This document shows positions 26,643 to 33,700 of a stretch of 54,968 bases of DNA, piece by piece (the first letter of the stretch is position 1; each line of letters opens with the position of its first letter). The notes below the pieces were generated by a model, which searched no databases, was not told the DNA's origin, and saw only the letters and a list, made by a program, of their open reading frames with translations. The stretch is taken from the NCBI GenBank assembly GCA_002308515.1, contig DBVN01000028.1, positions 16,177-71,144 on the forward strand. Direction: 5' to 3'. Position numbers and translations under genes: made by a program. Source of the stretch: Verrucomicrobia bacterium UBA1263. GTDB lineage: Bacteria; Verrucomicrobiota; Verrucomicrobiia; Limisphaerales; UBA1412.

Positions 26643-27089
26643 ATGTATAAACTCATCATCGTGCTTCTAATCGGACTCATATTGGAGGCCATTGGAGTTG
26701 TATTCCTAAACCGCGGACTTCACCAAATCGGAGAAGTAAGTCAGGTCAACTTACAAGAAATCGCCCGAATCATCCTAAAAGGTATCTGCAACGGCAACAT
26801 CCTGTTAGGAGTTCTCTTCGAGGCTATGTTCTTTGGCGCTCTTCTCTATCTGATGAGCCAGGCTCAGGTGAGTTTTATATGGCCAATGACCAGTTTGGGA
26901 TTTGTGTTCACAACTCTCGCGGCATGGCTGATTCTCCGTGAAGAGATCGTTCCCCTGCGCTGGTTTGGGGTTCTGTTGATCGTCGCAGGCGCGGGAATCA
27001 TCACCTGGACAGAAAAAGCGCACGAGATGCAGAAAACAAATCAGGACACTCCCCCTTTAGTAGAAAATAATACATTAGATCAAAAATAA
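26643..27089 (+). CDS. Small four-helix EamA/DMT-type transporter
   Basis: From the ATG at 26643 the product has 148 residues, with four hydrophobic helices (about 2-22, 48-70, 75-95 and 102-122). It resembles half of an EamA-family (drug/metabolite) transporter and is similar in size to small multidrug resistance proteins, which work as dimers. The helix 3-4 region WPMTSLGFVFTTLAAWLILREEIVPLRWFGVLLIVAG is the best family evidence, quoted here only in part as LREEIVPLRWFG. The in-frame ATG at 26631 adds four residues and sits right against a hairpin. The C-terminal 25 residues are polar. The substrate is unknown. Confidence 0.75.
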   Translation: MYKLIIVLLIGLILEAIGVVFLNRGLHQIGEVSQVNLQEIARIILKGICNGNILLGVLFEAMFFGALLYLMSQAQVSFIWPMTSLGFVFTTLAAWLILREEIVPLRWFGVLLIVAGAGIITWTEKAHEMQKTNQDTPPLVENNTLDQK

Positions 27090-27098
27090 TTAAATATT

Positions 27099-27821
27099 AT
27101 GGCCGGACATAGTAAATGGGCAAAAGTTAAACACTTCAAAGGAGCCATTGATGCCAAGCGCTCCAAGTTGTTTGGAAAAATCGCGAAAGAGATCATGATC
27201 GCCGTCAAGATGGGATCCAGCGGCGATCCAGATATGAATCCCCGATTGCGTATGGCTTTGCTCAAAGCTCGCATGGCAAGTATGCCTCGCGATAATATCG
27301 AACGTGCCATCAAAAAAGCCTCCGGTGAAGGTGCCGCCGTCAGCTATGAAGATCTGGTGTATGAAGTCTATGGTCCCTCTGGAGTCGCCATTCTGATCGA
27401 GCTCAGTACAGACAACCGTAACCGCACTTCCGCGGAGATCCGTGCCATCCTGACACGCCACAACGGCAGCATGGCTACATCGGGAGCTGTTTCCCGCCTG
27501 TTCCAAAAGAAAGGACAATTTATTATTGAACGTGAAGCCGCTGACGAAGACAAGCTCATGGAAGTGGCTATGAACGCGGGTGCCGAAGATTTCAAGTCAG
27601 AACCCGAAGGTTATGAAATCATTACCGAGCCGGGTGATTTTGAAGCTGTCTCCAAAGCTTTAGACGAGGCCGGCATCACCTGCGCGAACGCTTCTATTAC
27701 TCAACTCCCCACAATGGTAACGCCTGTCGCGCCGGATATGGTGGAAACCGTTCAAAAACTGATAGACGCGCTGGAAGATCAGGACGATGTCCAAGAGGTC
27801 TTCACAAACGCGGATATGTAA
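27099..27821 (+). CDS. yebC: YebC/PmpR-family protein
   Basis: The 240-residue protein starts MAGHSKWAKVKHFKGAID, the defining signature of the YebC family, and contains RMALLKARMASMPRDNIERAI and NRTSAEIRAILTRHNG. Members have been described as transcriptional regulators and more recently as factors that help ribosomes move through difficult sequences such as proline runs. It lies directly upstream of proS (prolyl-tRNA synthetase), which fits the second view, but position alone is weak evidence. No Shine-Dalgarno sequence is visible; the leader is A+T-rich. Confidence 0.95.
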   Translation: MAGHSKWAKVKHFKGAIDAKRSKLFGKIAKEIMIAVKMGSSGDPDMNPRLRMALLKARMASMPRDNIERAIKKASGEGAAVSYEDLVYEVYGPSGVAILIELSTDNRNRTSAEIRAILTRHNGSMATSGAVSRLFQKKGQFIIEREAADEDKLMEVAMNAGAEDFKSEPEGYEIITEPGDFEAVSKALDEAGITCANASITQLPTMVTPVAPDMVETVQKLIDALEDQDDVQEVFTNADM

Positions 27822-27840
27822 AATTTTATCAAAAATCAAT

Positions 27841-29562
27841 ATGCGTTGGACTAAATCACTGATACCGACACTCCGTGAATCCCCTGCAGAGGCAGAGATT
27901 CTTTCTCATCAACTTTTGCTTCGCGCGGGCATCATTCGGAAACTCGCCGCGGGACTTTATAATTTTATGCCGCTGGGTATGCGCTCTCTGCGCAAAGTCC
28001 AGCAGATCGTCCGCGAAGAAATGGATCGCGCCGGTGCTTTGGAAATACTGATGCCGGCACTGCAACCGCCTGAAATATGGCAAAAGAGCGGCCGCTATGA
28101 TGCCGCGGGTGATACCCTTTTTAAAGTCAATGACCACGGTAAACGTGAATGGGTACTGGGTCCCACTCATGAAGAGGTCGTGACGACCCTGGCCGCCGGA
28201 GAAATCAGCAGCTATCGTCAGCTTCCCATCAATCTTTATCAGATCCAAACCAAATTCCGTGACGAGATCCGTCCCCGTTTTGGTCTGATGCGTGCCCGTG
28301 AGTTCATCATGAAGGACGCTTACAGCTTTGATCTGAATGATGAAGCCTCCATGGCCAGTTATCGTTTGATGTATGATACATACACTAAGATCTTCCGCCG
28401 CTGCGGTCTGAAAGCGTTCCCCGTGGAAGCCGACGCTGGTGTCATGGGAGGAAAACATACTCATGAATTCGTTGTTCCGGCGGATACAGGTGAATGTGAG
28501 ATCGCTTTCTGCGACGCTTGCGGTTATGCCGCCAATGTGGAGAAAGCGGACAGCCAAGTCGAAGCGTCCTATACAAAAGACACTGCCGCGGCAGAGGCTT
28601 TTGAAACACCGGGAGTGAAAACCATTGAAGATCTCAGCAAAGCACCTTTCAATGTTCCCGCTTCTCAACAGATCAAAACTCTTATCTTCACAGCCGAAGA
28701 CAAACCGGCTATCCTTCTGCTTCGCGGGGATTATCAGCTGAATGAAGCCAAGCTGGCTGGTATTCTTGGAACAGTCCTGTTCCGTCCGGCAACTGATGAA
28801 GAAATCGTCGCACTGATGGGCGCGCATCCCGGCAGTCTGGGCGCGGTTGGAGTCAATGGAACTCCCATCTATGCCGACCTGCTCCTTCAGGGAGCCAGCG
28901 GGATGGTCACCGGAGCAAATAAAGACGGACAGCATCTGCGTCATGTGGATATTGCCCGTGATATTCCTTCGGCCAAGTTCGTGGATATCCGCACGGTCAA
29001 AGACGGTGAAGCCTGTCCCAAGTGCGGCAAGCCCTTGTGCATCCGTCACGCCATCGAAGTCGGCCAAGTGTTCAAACTAGGTACCAAATACAGTGTCGCT
29101 TTGGGCGCTGTTTATTCTGATGAAAAAGGTGAACAGAAACCTTGCGTCATGGGTTGCTACGGTATTGGTGTCACTCGCACACTCCAAGCCATTATTGAAC
29201 AGAATTTTGACAAAGACGGCATCAACTGGCCTATGTCAGTCGCTCCATACCAGGTCTGTATCACTCCGCTGAATATCGCCGCGGACAGTGAACCAATGAA
29301 ATGGGCAGAGAAATTCTACGCGGAACTGACAGCCGCCGGTATTGAAGTGCTGATGGATGATCGTGATGAACGTCCTGGCGTTAAATTCAAAGATTCTGAA
29401 CTGATCGGTATTCCTCTGCGTTTGGCCATTGGAGAAAAATCTCTGGCCAAGGGAGTCGTGGAATTAAAACGCCGCGGCGGAGATTTGATCACTCTCAAAC
29501 CGGAAGAAGCCGTGGCAGAAGTGATCAAGCTGGTCAAAGAGGAACTCCAAAAACTCCAATAA
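27841..29562 (+). CDS. proS: Prolyl-tRNA synthetase (bacterial type)
   Basis: The ATG at 27841 gives 573 residues, the usual bacterial length, beginning MRWTKSLIPTLRESPAEAE. Class II core motifs are visible: motif 2 in TKFRDEIRPRFGLMRAREF, the region with KDAYSFD, and motif 3 in CYGIGVTRTLQAI. The middle (about 225-400) is the editing (INS) domain that removes alanine from tRNA-Pro; the C-terminal anticodon-binding domain runs from about 470. An upstream in-frame start at 27787 overlaps yebC and was rejected because it adds 18 unrelated residues. A HIT-family gene follows after 6 bases. Confidence 0.96.
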   Translation: MRWTKSLIPTLRESPAEAEILSHQLLLRAGIIRKLAAGLYNFMPLGMRSLRKVQQIVREEMDRAGALEILMPALQPPEIWQKSGRYDAAGDTLFKVNDHGKREWVLGPTHEEVVTTLAAGEISSYRQLPINLYQIQTKFRDEIRPRFGLMRAREFIMKDAYSFDLNDEASMASYRLMYDTYTKIFRRCGLKAFPVEADAGVMGGKHTHEFVVPADTGECEIAFCDACGYAANVEKADSQVEASYTKDTAAAEAFETPGVKTIEDLSKAPFNVPASQQIKTLIFTAEDKPAILLLRGDYQLNEAKLAGILGTVLFRPATDEEIVALMGAHPGSLGAVGVNGTPIYADLLLQGASGMVTGANKDGQHLRHVDIARDIPSAKFVDIRTVKDGEACPKCGKPLCIRHAIEVGQVFKLGTKYSVALGAVYSDEKGEQKPCVMGCYGIGVTRTLQAIIEQNFDKDGINWPMSVAPYQVCITPLNIAADSEPMKWAEKFYAELTAAGIEVLMDDRDERPGVKFKDSELIGIPLRLAIGEKSLAKGVVELKRRGGDLITLKPEEAVAEVIKLVKEELQKLQ

Positions 29563-29568
29563 GCCGTT

Positions 29569-30069
29569 ATGGAACCGCTTCATGCCCCGTGGCGAATCCA
29601 GTATATCCTGGGACCGAAACCGGCTCCCTCGGATGAATCCATCTTTAGTCGAATCGCTAAAGAGCAGAATGATGAAAAAAATCACGTGATCGCACGCGGC
29701 AAAACATGTTTCGCGATTCTCAATAATTATCCTTATAACGGGGGCCATCTGATGGTGATCCCCTATCGTCAAGTCCCCGCTATCGGGGATTTGACGGATG
29801 AAGAACTTCTGGAAATGATGCACTTGGTTCAAACCTGTCAGACAGCTTTGACCGAAACAATGCATCCCCAGGGGTTCAATATCGGCATCAATCAGGGAAA
29901 GGTTGCCGGTGCCGGTATCGTTGAACATCTTCACATTCATGTGGTTCCCCGCTGGAACGGTGATTCCAACTTTATGCCGGTCATTGGTCAAACATCTATC
30001 CTGCCGCAGGCACTTTCCGAAGTAGCCGAGAACCTCCGCAAGGCCATCCGCAAACTCCAGAGTAATTAA
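29569..30069 (+). CDS. HIT-family (AP4A hydrolase/phosphorylase-like) protein
   Basis: The 166-residue protein carries the histidine triad as VEHLHIHVVPRWNGDSNF at about residues 120-137, and the family's upstream block NNYPYNGGHLMVIPYRQV. These match the branch related to bacterial HIT proteins that act on diadenosine tetraphosphate or nucleoside phosphoramidates. The protein should be soluble and cytoplasmic. It follows proS after 6 bases and precedes phoH by 19 bases, so it is probably part of the same transcript. The substrate is not certain. Confidence 0.9.
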   Translation: MEPLHAPWRIQYILGPKPAPSDESIFSRIAKEQNDEKNHVIARGKTCFAILNNYPYNGGHLMVIPYRQVPAIGDLTDEELLEMMHLVQTCQTALTETMHPQGFNIGINQGKVAGAGIVEHLHIHVVPRWNGDSNFMPVIGQTSILPQALSEVAENLRKAIRKLQSN

Positions 30070-30088
30070 AGATTTCTCGTTCCGGATC

Positions 30089-31063
30089 ATGAGCGAAACA
30101 ACTTATTACTTTGAAAACATCAGACTGGCTCAGCAGCTTTTTCACGGAAACATCCCTAATCTCAAGGCTCTTGAAACCCAATTTGATGTTAAAACAGTCG
30201 CGCGGGATAACTGGATCCGAATCGAAGGAGAACCTGCTGTTGTTGAAAGAGTCGAAAAGATCCTTCAGATGATCGAAGACTCGGTCAAAAACGGTATCAT
30301 CGTTCGAGCCAGCGACTTCTCTCATGCCATCAAAGTTGCTGAGCAAGACGGCTTGGAAACACTGCGCACACTTCAGGCATCCCGTATTTATACCTCCGCG
30401 CGCAAGCCTGTTATCATTCCCAAAACTCTTGGTCAACGCCAGTATGTGGAACTCATTCGCCAAAATGATATTACATTTGGAGTAGGTCCGGCCGGAACCG
30501 GCAAAACCTATCTGGCTATGGCTATGGCGGTCGCGGCTCTCAAAGAAGAGAAATGCACACGGCTCATTTTAACACGTCCAGCAGTGGAAGCCGGCGAGGC
30601 TTTGGGATTCCTTCCCGGAGATCTTCAGGAGAAAATCACTCCCTATCTGCGTCCTCTTTATGACGCGCTTTATGACATGATGCCTTCCGAGGACGTTCTC
30701 AAACATCAGGAACGCGCCACCATTGAGATCGCTCCTCTGGCTTATATGCGCGGACGTACACTGAACAACTCCTTTGTCATACTGGACGAAGCACAGAACG
30801 CGACACGGGAACAGATCCTCATGTTCCTCACCCGTATGGGAATCAATACTAAGATCGTGATCACGGGTGATCCTTCTCAAGTGGATCTGCCGTATCCCCG
30901 GAAATCCGGTCTTCCGGAAGCTCTCTATCTGCTGAAAAATATTCCCGGCATCGGTATCAAAGAATTTCAGAAACGTGACGTGGTGCGCCATCCTCTGGTT
31001 CAACGCATCATCCAGGCTTATGAAACCGAAAAAGCTCAAACATCCCGATCTTCCGGCCATTAA
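30089..31063 (+). CDS. phoH: PhoH-family ATPase (PhoH/YbeZ)
   Basis: The 324-residue protein has an N-terminal KH-like domain (about 1-90, with VDxKTV-type pattern and GEPAVVERVEKIL) and a RecA-like ATPase with Walker A GPAGTGKT (133-140, K139) and Walker B FVILDEAQNA (about 231-240). YbeZ-type PhoH works with YbeY in ribosome maturation and RNA metabolism. Its 3' end overlaps the ybeY start region by about 44 bases, which supports a joint role. No Shine-Dalgarno sequence is seen. Confidence 0.95.
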   Translation: MSETTYYFENIRLAQQLFHGNIPNLKALETQFDVKTVARDNWIRIEGEPAVVERVEKILQMIEDSVKNGIIVRASDFSHAIKVAEQDGLETLRTLQASRIYTSARKPVIIPKTLGQRQYVELIRQNDITFGVGPAGTGKTYLAMAMAVAALKEEKCTRLILTRPAVEAGEALGFLPGDLQEKITPYLRPLYDALYDMMPSEDVLKHQERATIEIAPLAYMRGRTLNNSFVILDEAQNATREQILMFLTRMGINTKIVITGDPSQVDLPYPRKSGLPEALYLLKNIPGIGIKEFQKRDVVRHPLVQRIIQAYETEKAQTSRSSGH

Positions 31064-31544
31064 GACACAACCACCGGCTGACAGTTTTATCTTAACCTTT
31101 CGCAATCTTCACCCTGGGTTTCGTTTCAATATCCCTCTTTGCCGTCCTGTCGTTCTGCTGCTGCTTTCCCGAATGGGTGTTAAAAAAGCGGAACTCAGCT
31201 GGTATTTCGTAAACGCCAAACGCATGGCCTGTGTGAATGAAAAATACCTGGGGCACGAAGGTTCCACAGATGTCATTACTTTTCAGTATCTCCAACATCC
31301 CCAAAAAGATATTCTCTTTGGCGATGTCTTCATCTGTATTGATGAAGCGCACTATTACGCAAAAGAGTTCCAGACGACACCTCAAAGCGAAACTCTCCGC
31401 TATCTCATTCATTCTATCCTTCATTTACAGGATTTTGATGATATTGATCCCGCAGATAGAAAAATCATGAAATCACATGAAAACAAGTGGGTTAAATGGA
31501 TCGAATCCCAATTAAACATGGACCAGATTCTTTTAAAACGCTGA
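31020..31544 (+). CDS. ybeY: Endoribonuclease YbeY with an altered zinc site
   Basis: The ATG at 31020 gives 174 residues. The family blocks are clear: GSTDVITFQY, FGDVFICIDEA and the zinc motif LIHSILHLQDFDD. The first two zinc-ligand histidines are H131 and H135, but the third position, 10 after the first, is D141 instead of histidine, and the usual glycine after the first His is serine (HSILH for HGILH). Aspartate can bind zinc, so the protein may still be active. YbeY processes 16S rRNA ends and supports ribosome quality control. The frame overlaps phoH, its known partner. An earlier in-frame start at 30975 lies deeper inside phoH and is less likely. Confidence 0.9.
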   Translation: MKPKKLKHPDLPAIKTQPPADSFILTFRNLHPGFRFNIPLCRPVVLLLLSRMGVKKAELSWYFVNAKRMACVNEKYLGHEGSTDVITFQYLQHPQKDILFGDVFICIDEAHYYAKEFQTTPQSETLRYLIHSILHLQDFDDIDPADRKIMKSHENKWVKWIESQLNMDQILLKR

Positions 31545-31742
31545 TTTTTTCATTTTTCAGAAAAAAATTAAGATTCTTGTTGTTTTCAATAAGCCCAGAG
31601 CTTGACCAGTCAAGTTATTTGCTTCCAAATAAAAGCCTTGCAAGCTTATTGCAAGCGTGAAAAAGGAAAGCTGATCTTGTGTTTTTTAGTCTTTTGATCC
31701 GTGATCTTTTTCTGATCCACACGGAGACACCATGCAGAAAAC

Positions 31743-31766
31743 AAAAAAAGCCTTTCTAGGGCTTTT
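31743..31766 (-). terminator. Second of two tandem terminators (minus strand)
   Basis: A 7-base stem, AAAAGCC (31746-31752) with GGCTTTT (31760-31766), is followed on the minus strand by a T-run of seven. It backs up the terminator at 31798. Confidence 0.7.
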
Positions 31767-31797
31767 GCTTTCTTTTGTGTGTTTGTGTCCAGGTAAC

Positions 31798-31823
31798 AAA
31801 AAAAGCCCTTCAAAAAGGGCTTT
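31798..31823 (-). terminator. Terminator of the minus-strand islet operon
   Basis: A 9-base stem, AAAGCCCTT (31802-31810) with AAGGGCTTT (31815-31823), has a 4-base loop and a run of seven T on the minus strand. It lies 20 bases after the stop codon of the last islet gene. Confidence 0.85.
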
Positions 31824-31842
31824 CTGTTTTCTGATCTACTTT

Positions 31843-32169
31843 TTAAGGAACGCGCGGCACTCCATACTTTCTGTGTCTTGCTTCCTCTGTTTGCCAGCTC
31901 ATTTTATAGTAGGTGCTGTTTGTGTGAACGGGGTCTGTTTTGGGGTCTTTTGGCTGTCCGTCTAGTGGTTTGAATAATTCAGCAAAAGGCGGATCTTTTT
32001 TCTCTTCAAAAGCGCTTGCTATTGCTCCAATTATTAGAAGCAAAGCAAAAAAACCAATAATCGGAGCCCAAACAATCAGCACAAGCCGGTTCTGTTGCTT
32101 GTCGTTCAATGTTGAGCAGACGGCAACACCGGCGGCAATGTCTTTTTTAAGTGAATGCTTTTTACCCAT
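31843..32169 (-). CDS. Hypothetical single-pass membrane protein of the islet
   Basis: The 108-residue protein has a basic, polar N terminus (MGKKHSLKKDIAAG), one hydrophobic helix (about residues 29-50, LVLIVWAPIIGFFALLLIIG) and a proline- and charge-rich C-terminal tail of 55 residues, for example EEKKDPPFAELFKPLDG. I do not recognise it. It begins 2 bases after the stop of the ligase-like gene, with a strong purine run (AAGGGGG) upstream, so the two are translated together. The tail is probably outside the membrane and flexible. Tandem terminators follow. Confidence 0.65.
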   Translation of the reverse strand: MGKKHSLKKDIAAGVAVCSTLNDKQQNRLVLIVWAPIIGFFALLLIIGAIASAFEEKKDPPFAELFKPLDGQPKDPKTDPVHTNSTYYKMSWQTEEARHRKYGVPRVP

Positions 32170-32171
32170 AA

Positions 32172-32816
32172 CTACAACACACCCCCTTTATAAGCAAATT
32201 TCTGCCCATCTGCAAGCTGAATCACCCATCCATCGCAAGGCGTACCGTTCCAATCTGTGGGAATTTCCCGCGGTGGGTGTCCCTCCTCTGTCCCCGTGCA
32301 CCAGTGAGACTTGAGCCACCAGGCACCAGGCTTCAGAAAGCCCTTGCATATATCCGCACAGAGTTGCGCACGTCCTCCGGCCTCTATGGTGTATAAAAGT
32401 TCAAATTCAAAAACCGTGTTACTACACGGGGCCGGAGAGCTGATAATCCTCGCCAGGTCTTTTCCAATTCTTCCGTTTCCCCTGGTAACCCAATGATCCC
32501 CTTTTTCATCAGAAAAAGTCTGTAAAAAGATTCCATCATGCTTGGGCCAATAGCGGATCGCTTTCCTGGCTATTTCCCAGGATACTTTTTTTAATCCGTA
32601 ATTAGGTACTGCAAGCTTGTAGTCTGGATACCTTGCCCAACCTTTGAGCGTTCGCGGTGGCTTGCAAATATTGCCACAATCCGCGCTCATTGCGTCATAA
32701 TCAGCATCAGAAAGCCCAGTTTCTTTCCCTTGCCAGTAAAGCGCGTCCGCTTTTTTTAATTCGTTCCGCTCCCAGCGGATCGCATCCAATGGTGCACTCT
32801 CAAAACTCATACTCAT
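32172..32816 (-). CDS. Miniature NAD+-dependent DNA ligase-like protein (Ia plus adenylation domain only)
   Basis: In 214 residues the order of LigA motifs is kept. The Ia (NMN-binding) part has Y27 and SDADYD (D37, Y40, D41) with exactly the E. coli LigA spacing for Y22, D32, Y35 and D36; H23 is replaced by W28. AVPNYGLKKV fits the VPMLSL region. The adenylation motif KxDG is K92-HDG, TRGNGRIGKD (111-120) fits TRGDG, EFELL (E139) fits RGEVF, CDGWVIQ (D195) fits IDGVVIK, and FAYK (K210) fits K314. The lysine of motif IV is Q200. The linker between motifs III and IV is about half as long, and the OB fold, zinc finger, HhH and BRCT domains are absent. The start has a clear AAGGA six bases upstream. 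It may adenylate itself, but sealing activity is uncertain; it could be a phage-type or regulatory enzyme. Confidence 0.75.
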   Translation of the reverse strand: MSMSFESAPLDAIRWERNELKKADALYWQGKETGLSDADYDAMSADCGNICKPPRTLKGWARYPDYKLAVPNYGLKKVSWEIARKAIRYWPKHDGIFLQTFSDEKGDHWVTRGNGRIGKDLARIISSPAPCSNTVFEFELLYTIEAGGRAQLCADICKGFLKPGAWWLKSHWCTGTEEGHPPREIPTDWNGTPCDGWVIQLADGQKFAYKGGVL

Positions 32817-32836
32817 ACTTTTTCCTTTTTAAAGTT

Positions 32837-32858
32837 AGGGGAGCTTTTCAGCTCCCCT
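32837..32858 (-). promoter_or_regulatory. Stable leader hairpin with GAAA tetraloop before the ligase-like gene
   Basis: On the minus strand, AGGGGAGCT pairs with AGCTCCCCT over a GAAA loop of the stable GNRA type. It lies 21 bases before the start codon and has no U-run, so it may block read-through, protect the mRNA or mark a processing site. Confidence 0.6.
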
Positions 32859-33023
32859 TGTGTTGCTGTGTTTAACCCCGGCTTTTATATCCTCTTAGTT
32901 ATTAAAAACTTGAGAAGGTTAAAAAGCCAGTTGATGCAAAAGGCCACACTGATCAATAACTTCATCATCAGAATTCAGTAAATTTATTCCAACGCACCCC
33001 TCGACAGCCAATCCATCTTGATC

Positions 33024-33515
33024 CTAATCGTTTAATGTCATGGAATCAGCGATATTCTCAGACGCAACAAAATCTTTAAAACGCCGGAAAAGTGCCCAAT
33101 TCTTTGTATGATAACAAAATGCGAGTAACCAATCCTCACGCAAGAAATACAACCGCGCGCCCAACACGTTCCAGCAATAAAAATCTGAACCAAAGTTTGT
33201 CAAATAATGCTCATCACCAAACTTCGCTGGGAACGCTGAATAAGGCATTGCGCCTGGTGTGATCAAATAATAATCGCCTTCAATTTCTGCTATATTTACT
33301 TCATACTCACCAACCTCAACCGTTGCAAGCACTTTTGGTAGACATTCCTTGAGATCAATATATTCTCCTGAATAGGGATGTCGAATAATTCCATCAATGC
33401 AATTAAAATTGACTTTTTTTACAATAACGACATTTTCACTTTTTACATTTTCCATATTATCTATTCTTTCTAGGTCTTTTTTGTGGCTGGGGAAAAGACC
33501 TAAACCCCTCGGCAT
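33024..33515 (-). CDS. Hypothetical protein of the islet
   Basis: I do not recognise this 163-residue protein. It is probably soluble and beta-rich, with a compact pattern of aromatic residues (GDYYLITPGAMPYSAF, FGSDFYCWNVLGARLYFLRE, FCYHTKNWALFRRFKDF) in the second half. The ATG at 33515 follows the previous stop codon directly (TAAATG) and has AGAGG seven bases upstream, so it was preferred over the ATG at 33455, which lacks such a site. It is A+T-rich, like the rest of the islet. Confidence 0.6.
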   Translation of the reverse strand: MPRGLGLFPSHKKDLERIDNMENVKSENVVIVKKVNFNCIDGIIRHPYSGEYIDLKECLPKVLATVEVGEYEVNIAEIEGDYYLITPGAMPYSAFPAKFGDEHYLTNFGSDFYCWNVLGARLYFLREDWLLAFCYHTKNWALFRRFKDFVASENIADSMTLND

Positions 33516-33617
33516 TTATTTGCCTCTGAACCGCTTAATCAGCTTCCAGAGCCCGCTGGCTAAAAAGGCCATTGTGGCCGTCAAATTCGCCAGCAAGAAA
33601 AGTTTTAATAAAATCAT
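33516..33617 (-). CDS. 33-residue single-helix membrane peptide
   Basis: This short frame begins MILLKLFLLANLTATM, has one hydrophobic helix of about 20 residues and ends in a basic tail (KLIKRFRGK). AAAGG lies eight bases before the ATG. Its stop codon abuts the ATG of the next gene, and its own ATG overlaps the stop of the frame before it (ATGA). The shape fits a small toxin-like, holin-like or regulatory membrane peptide, but nothing proves a role. Confidence 0.5.
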   Translation of the reverse strand: MILLKLFLLANLTATMAFLASGLWKLIKRFRGK

Positions 33618-33700
33618 ATTTTAACCTTTCCATTTACGAGCACTGTTGCTACCATTTCGCCCGTGAATTTTATTTCATAGCCCCTTTGCAAGTGATCCAC
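33614..33700 (-). CDS. Possible 28-residue leader peptide
   Basis: A GTG at 33700 opens a 28-codon frame with a protein-like sequence (YEIKFTGEMVATVLVNGK) that ends in an ATGA overlap with the 33-residue membrane peptide. The start lacks a clear ribosome binding site, and internal starts (TTG or ATG) are possible. The overlap pattern is the main reason for listing it. Confidence 0.3.
   Translation of the reverse strand: MDHLQRGYEIKFTGEMVATVLVNGKVKI

Larger units (their letters stand above)
31545..31842. other. Non-coding junction between ybeY and the accessory islet
   Basis: This A+T-rich stretch holds a 6-base inverted repeat (CTTGAC CA GTCAAG, near 31595-31610), a direct repeat of TTGCAAGC (31638-31645 and 31649-31656), and two tandem hairpins described separately. 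I see no convincing gene. An ATG at 31732 with GGAG upstream opens a 77-codon frame, but that frame runs through both terminators. Confidence 0.6.

Noticed and set aside
27856..29067. 403-codon frame antisense to proS
   Set aside because: It lies fully inside proS, whose sequence matches its family end to end; the frame is open only because of codon usage.
31638..31656. Direct repeat TTGCAAGC as a possible islet attachment site
   Set aside because: The same or a similar 7-8 base string also occurs inside the islet (for example near 33328 and 33686), and no integrase is present, so this is not enough to call att sites.
31732..31965. 77-codon plus-strand frame with GGAG before its ATG
   Set aside because: It runs through two terminator hairpins and overlaps the membrane protein gene on the other strand; the cysteine-rich translation looks accidental.
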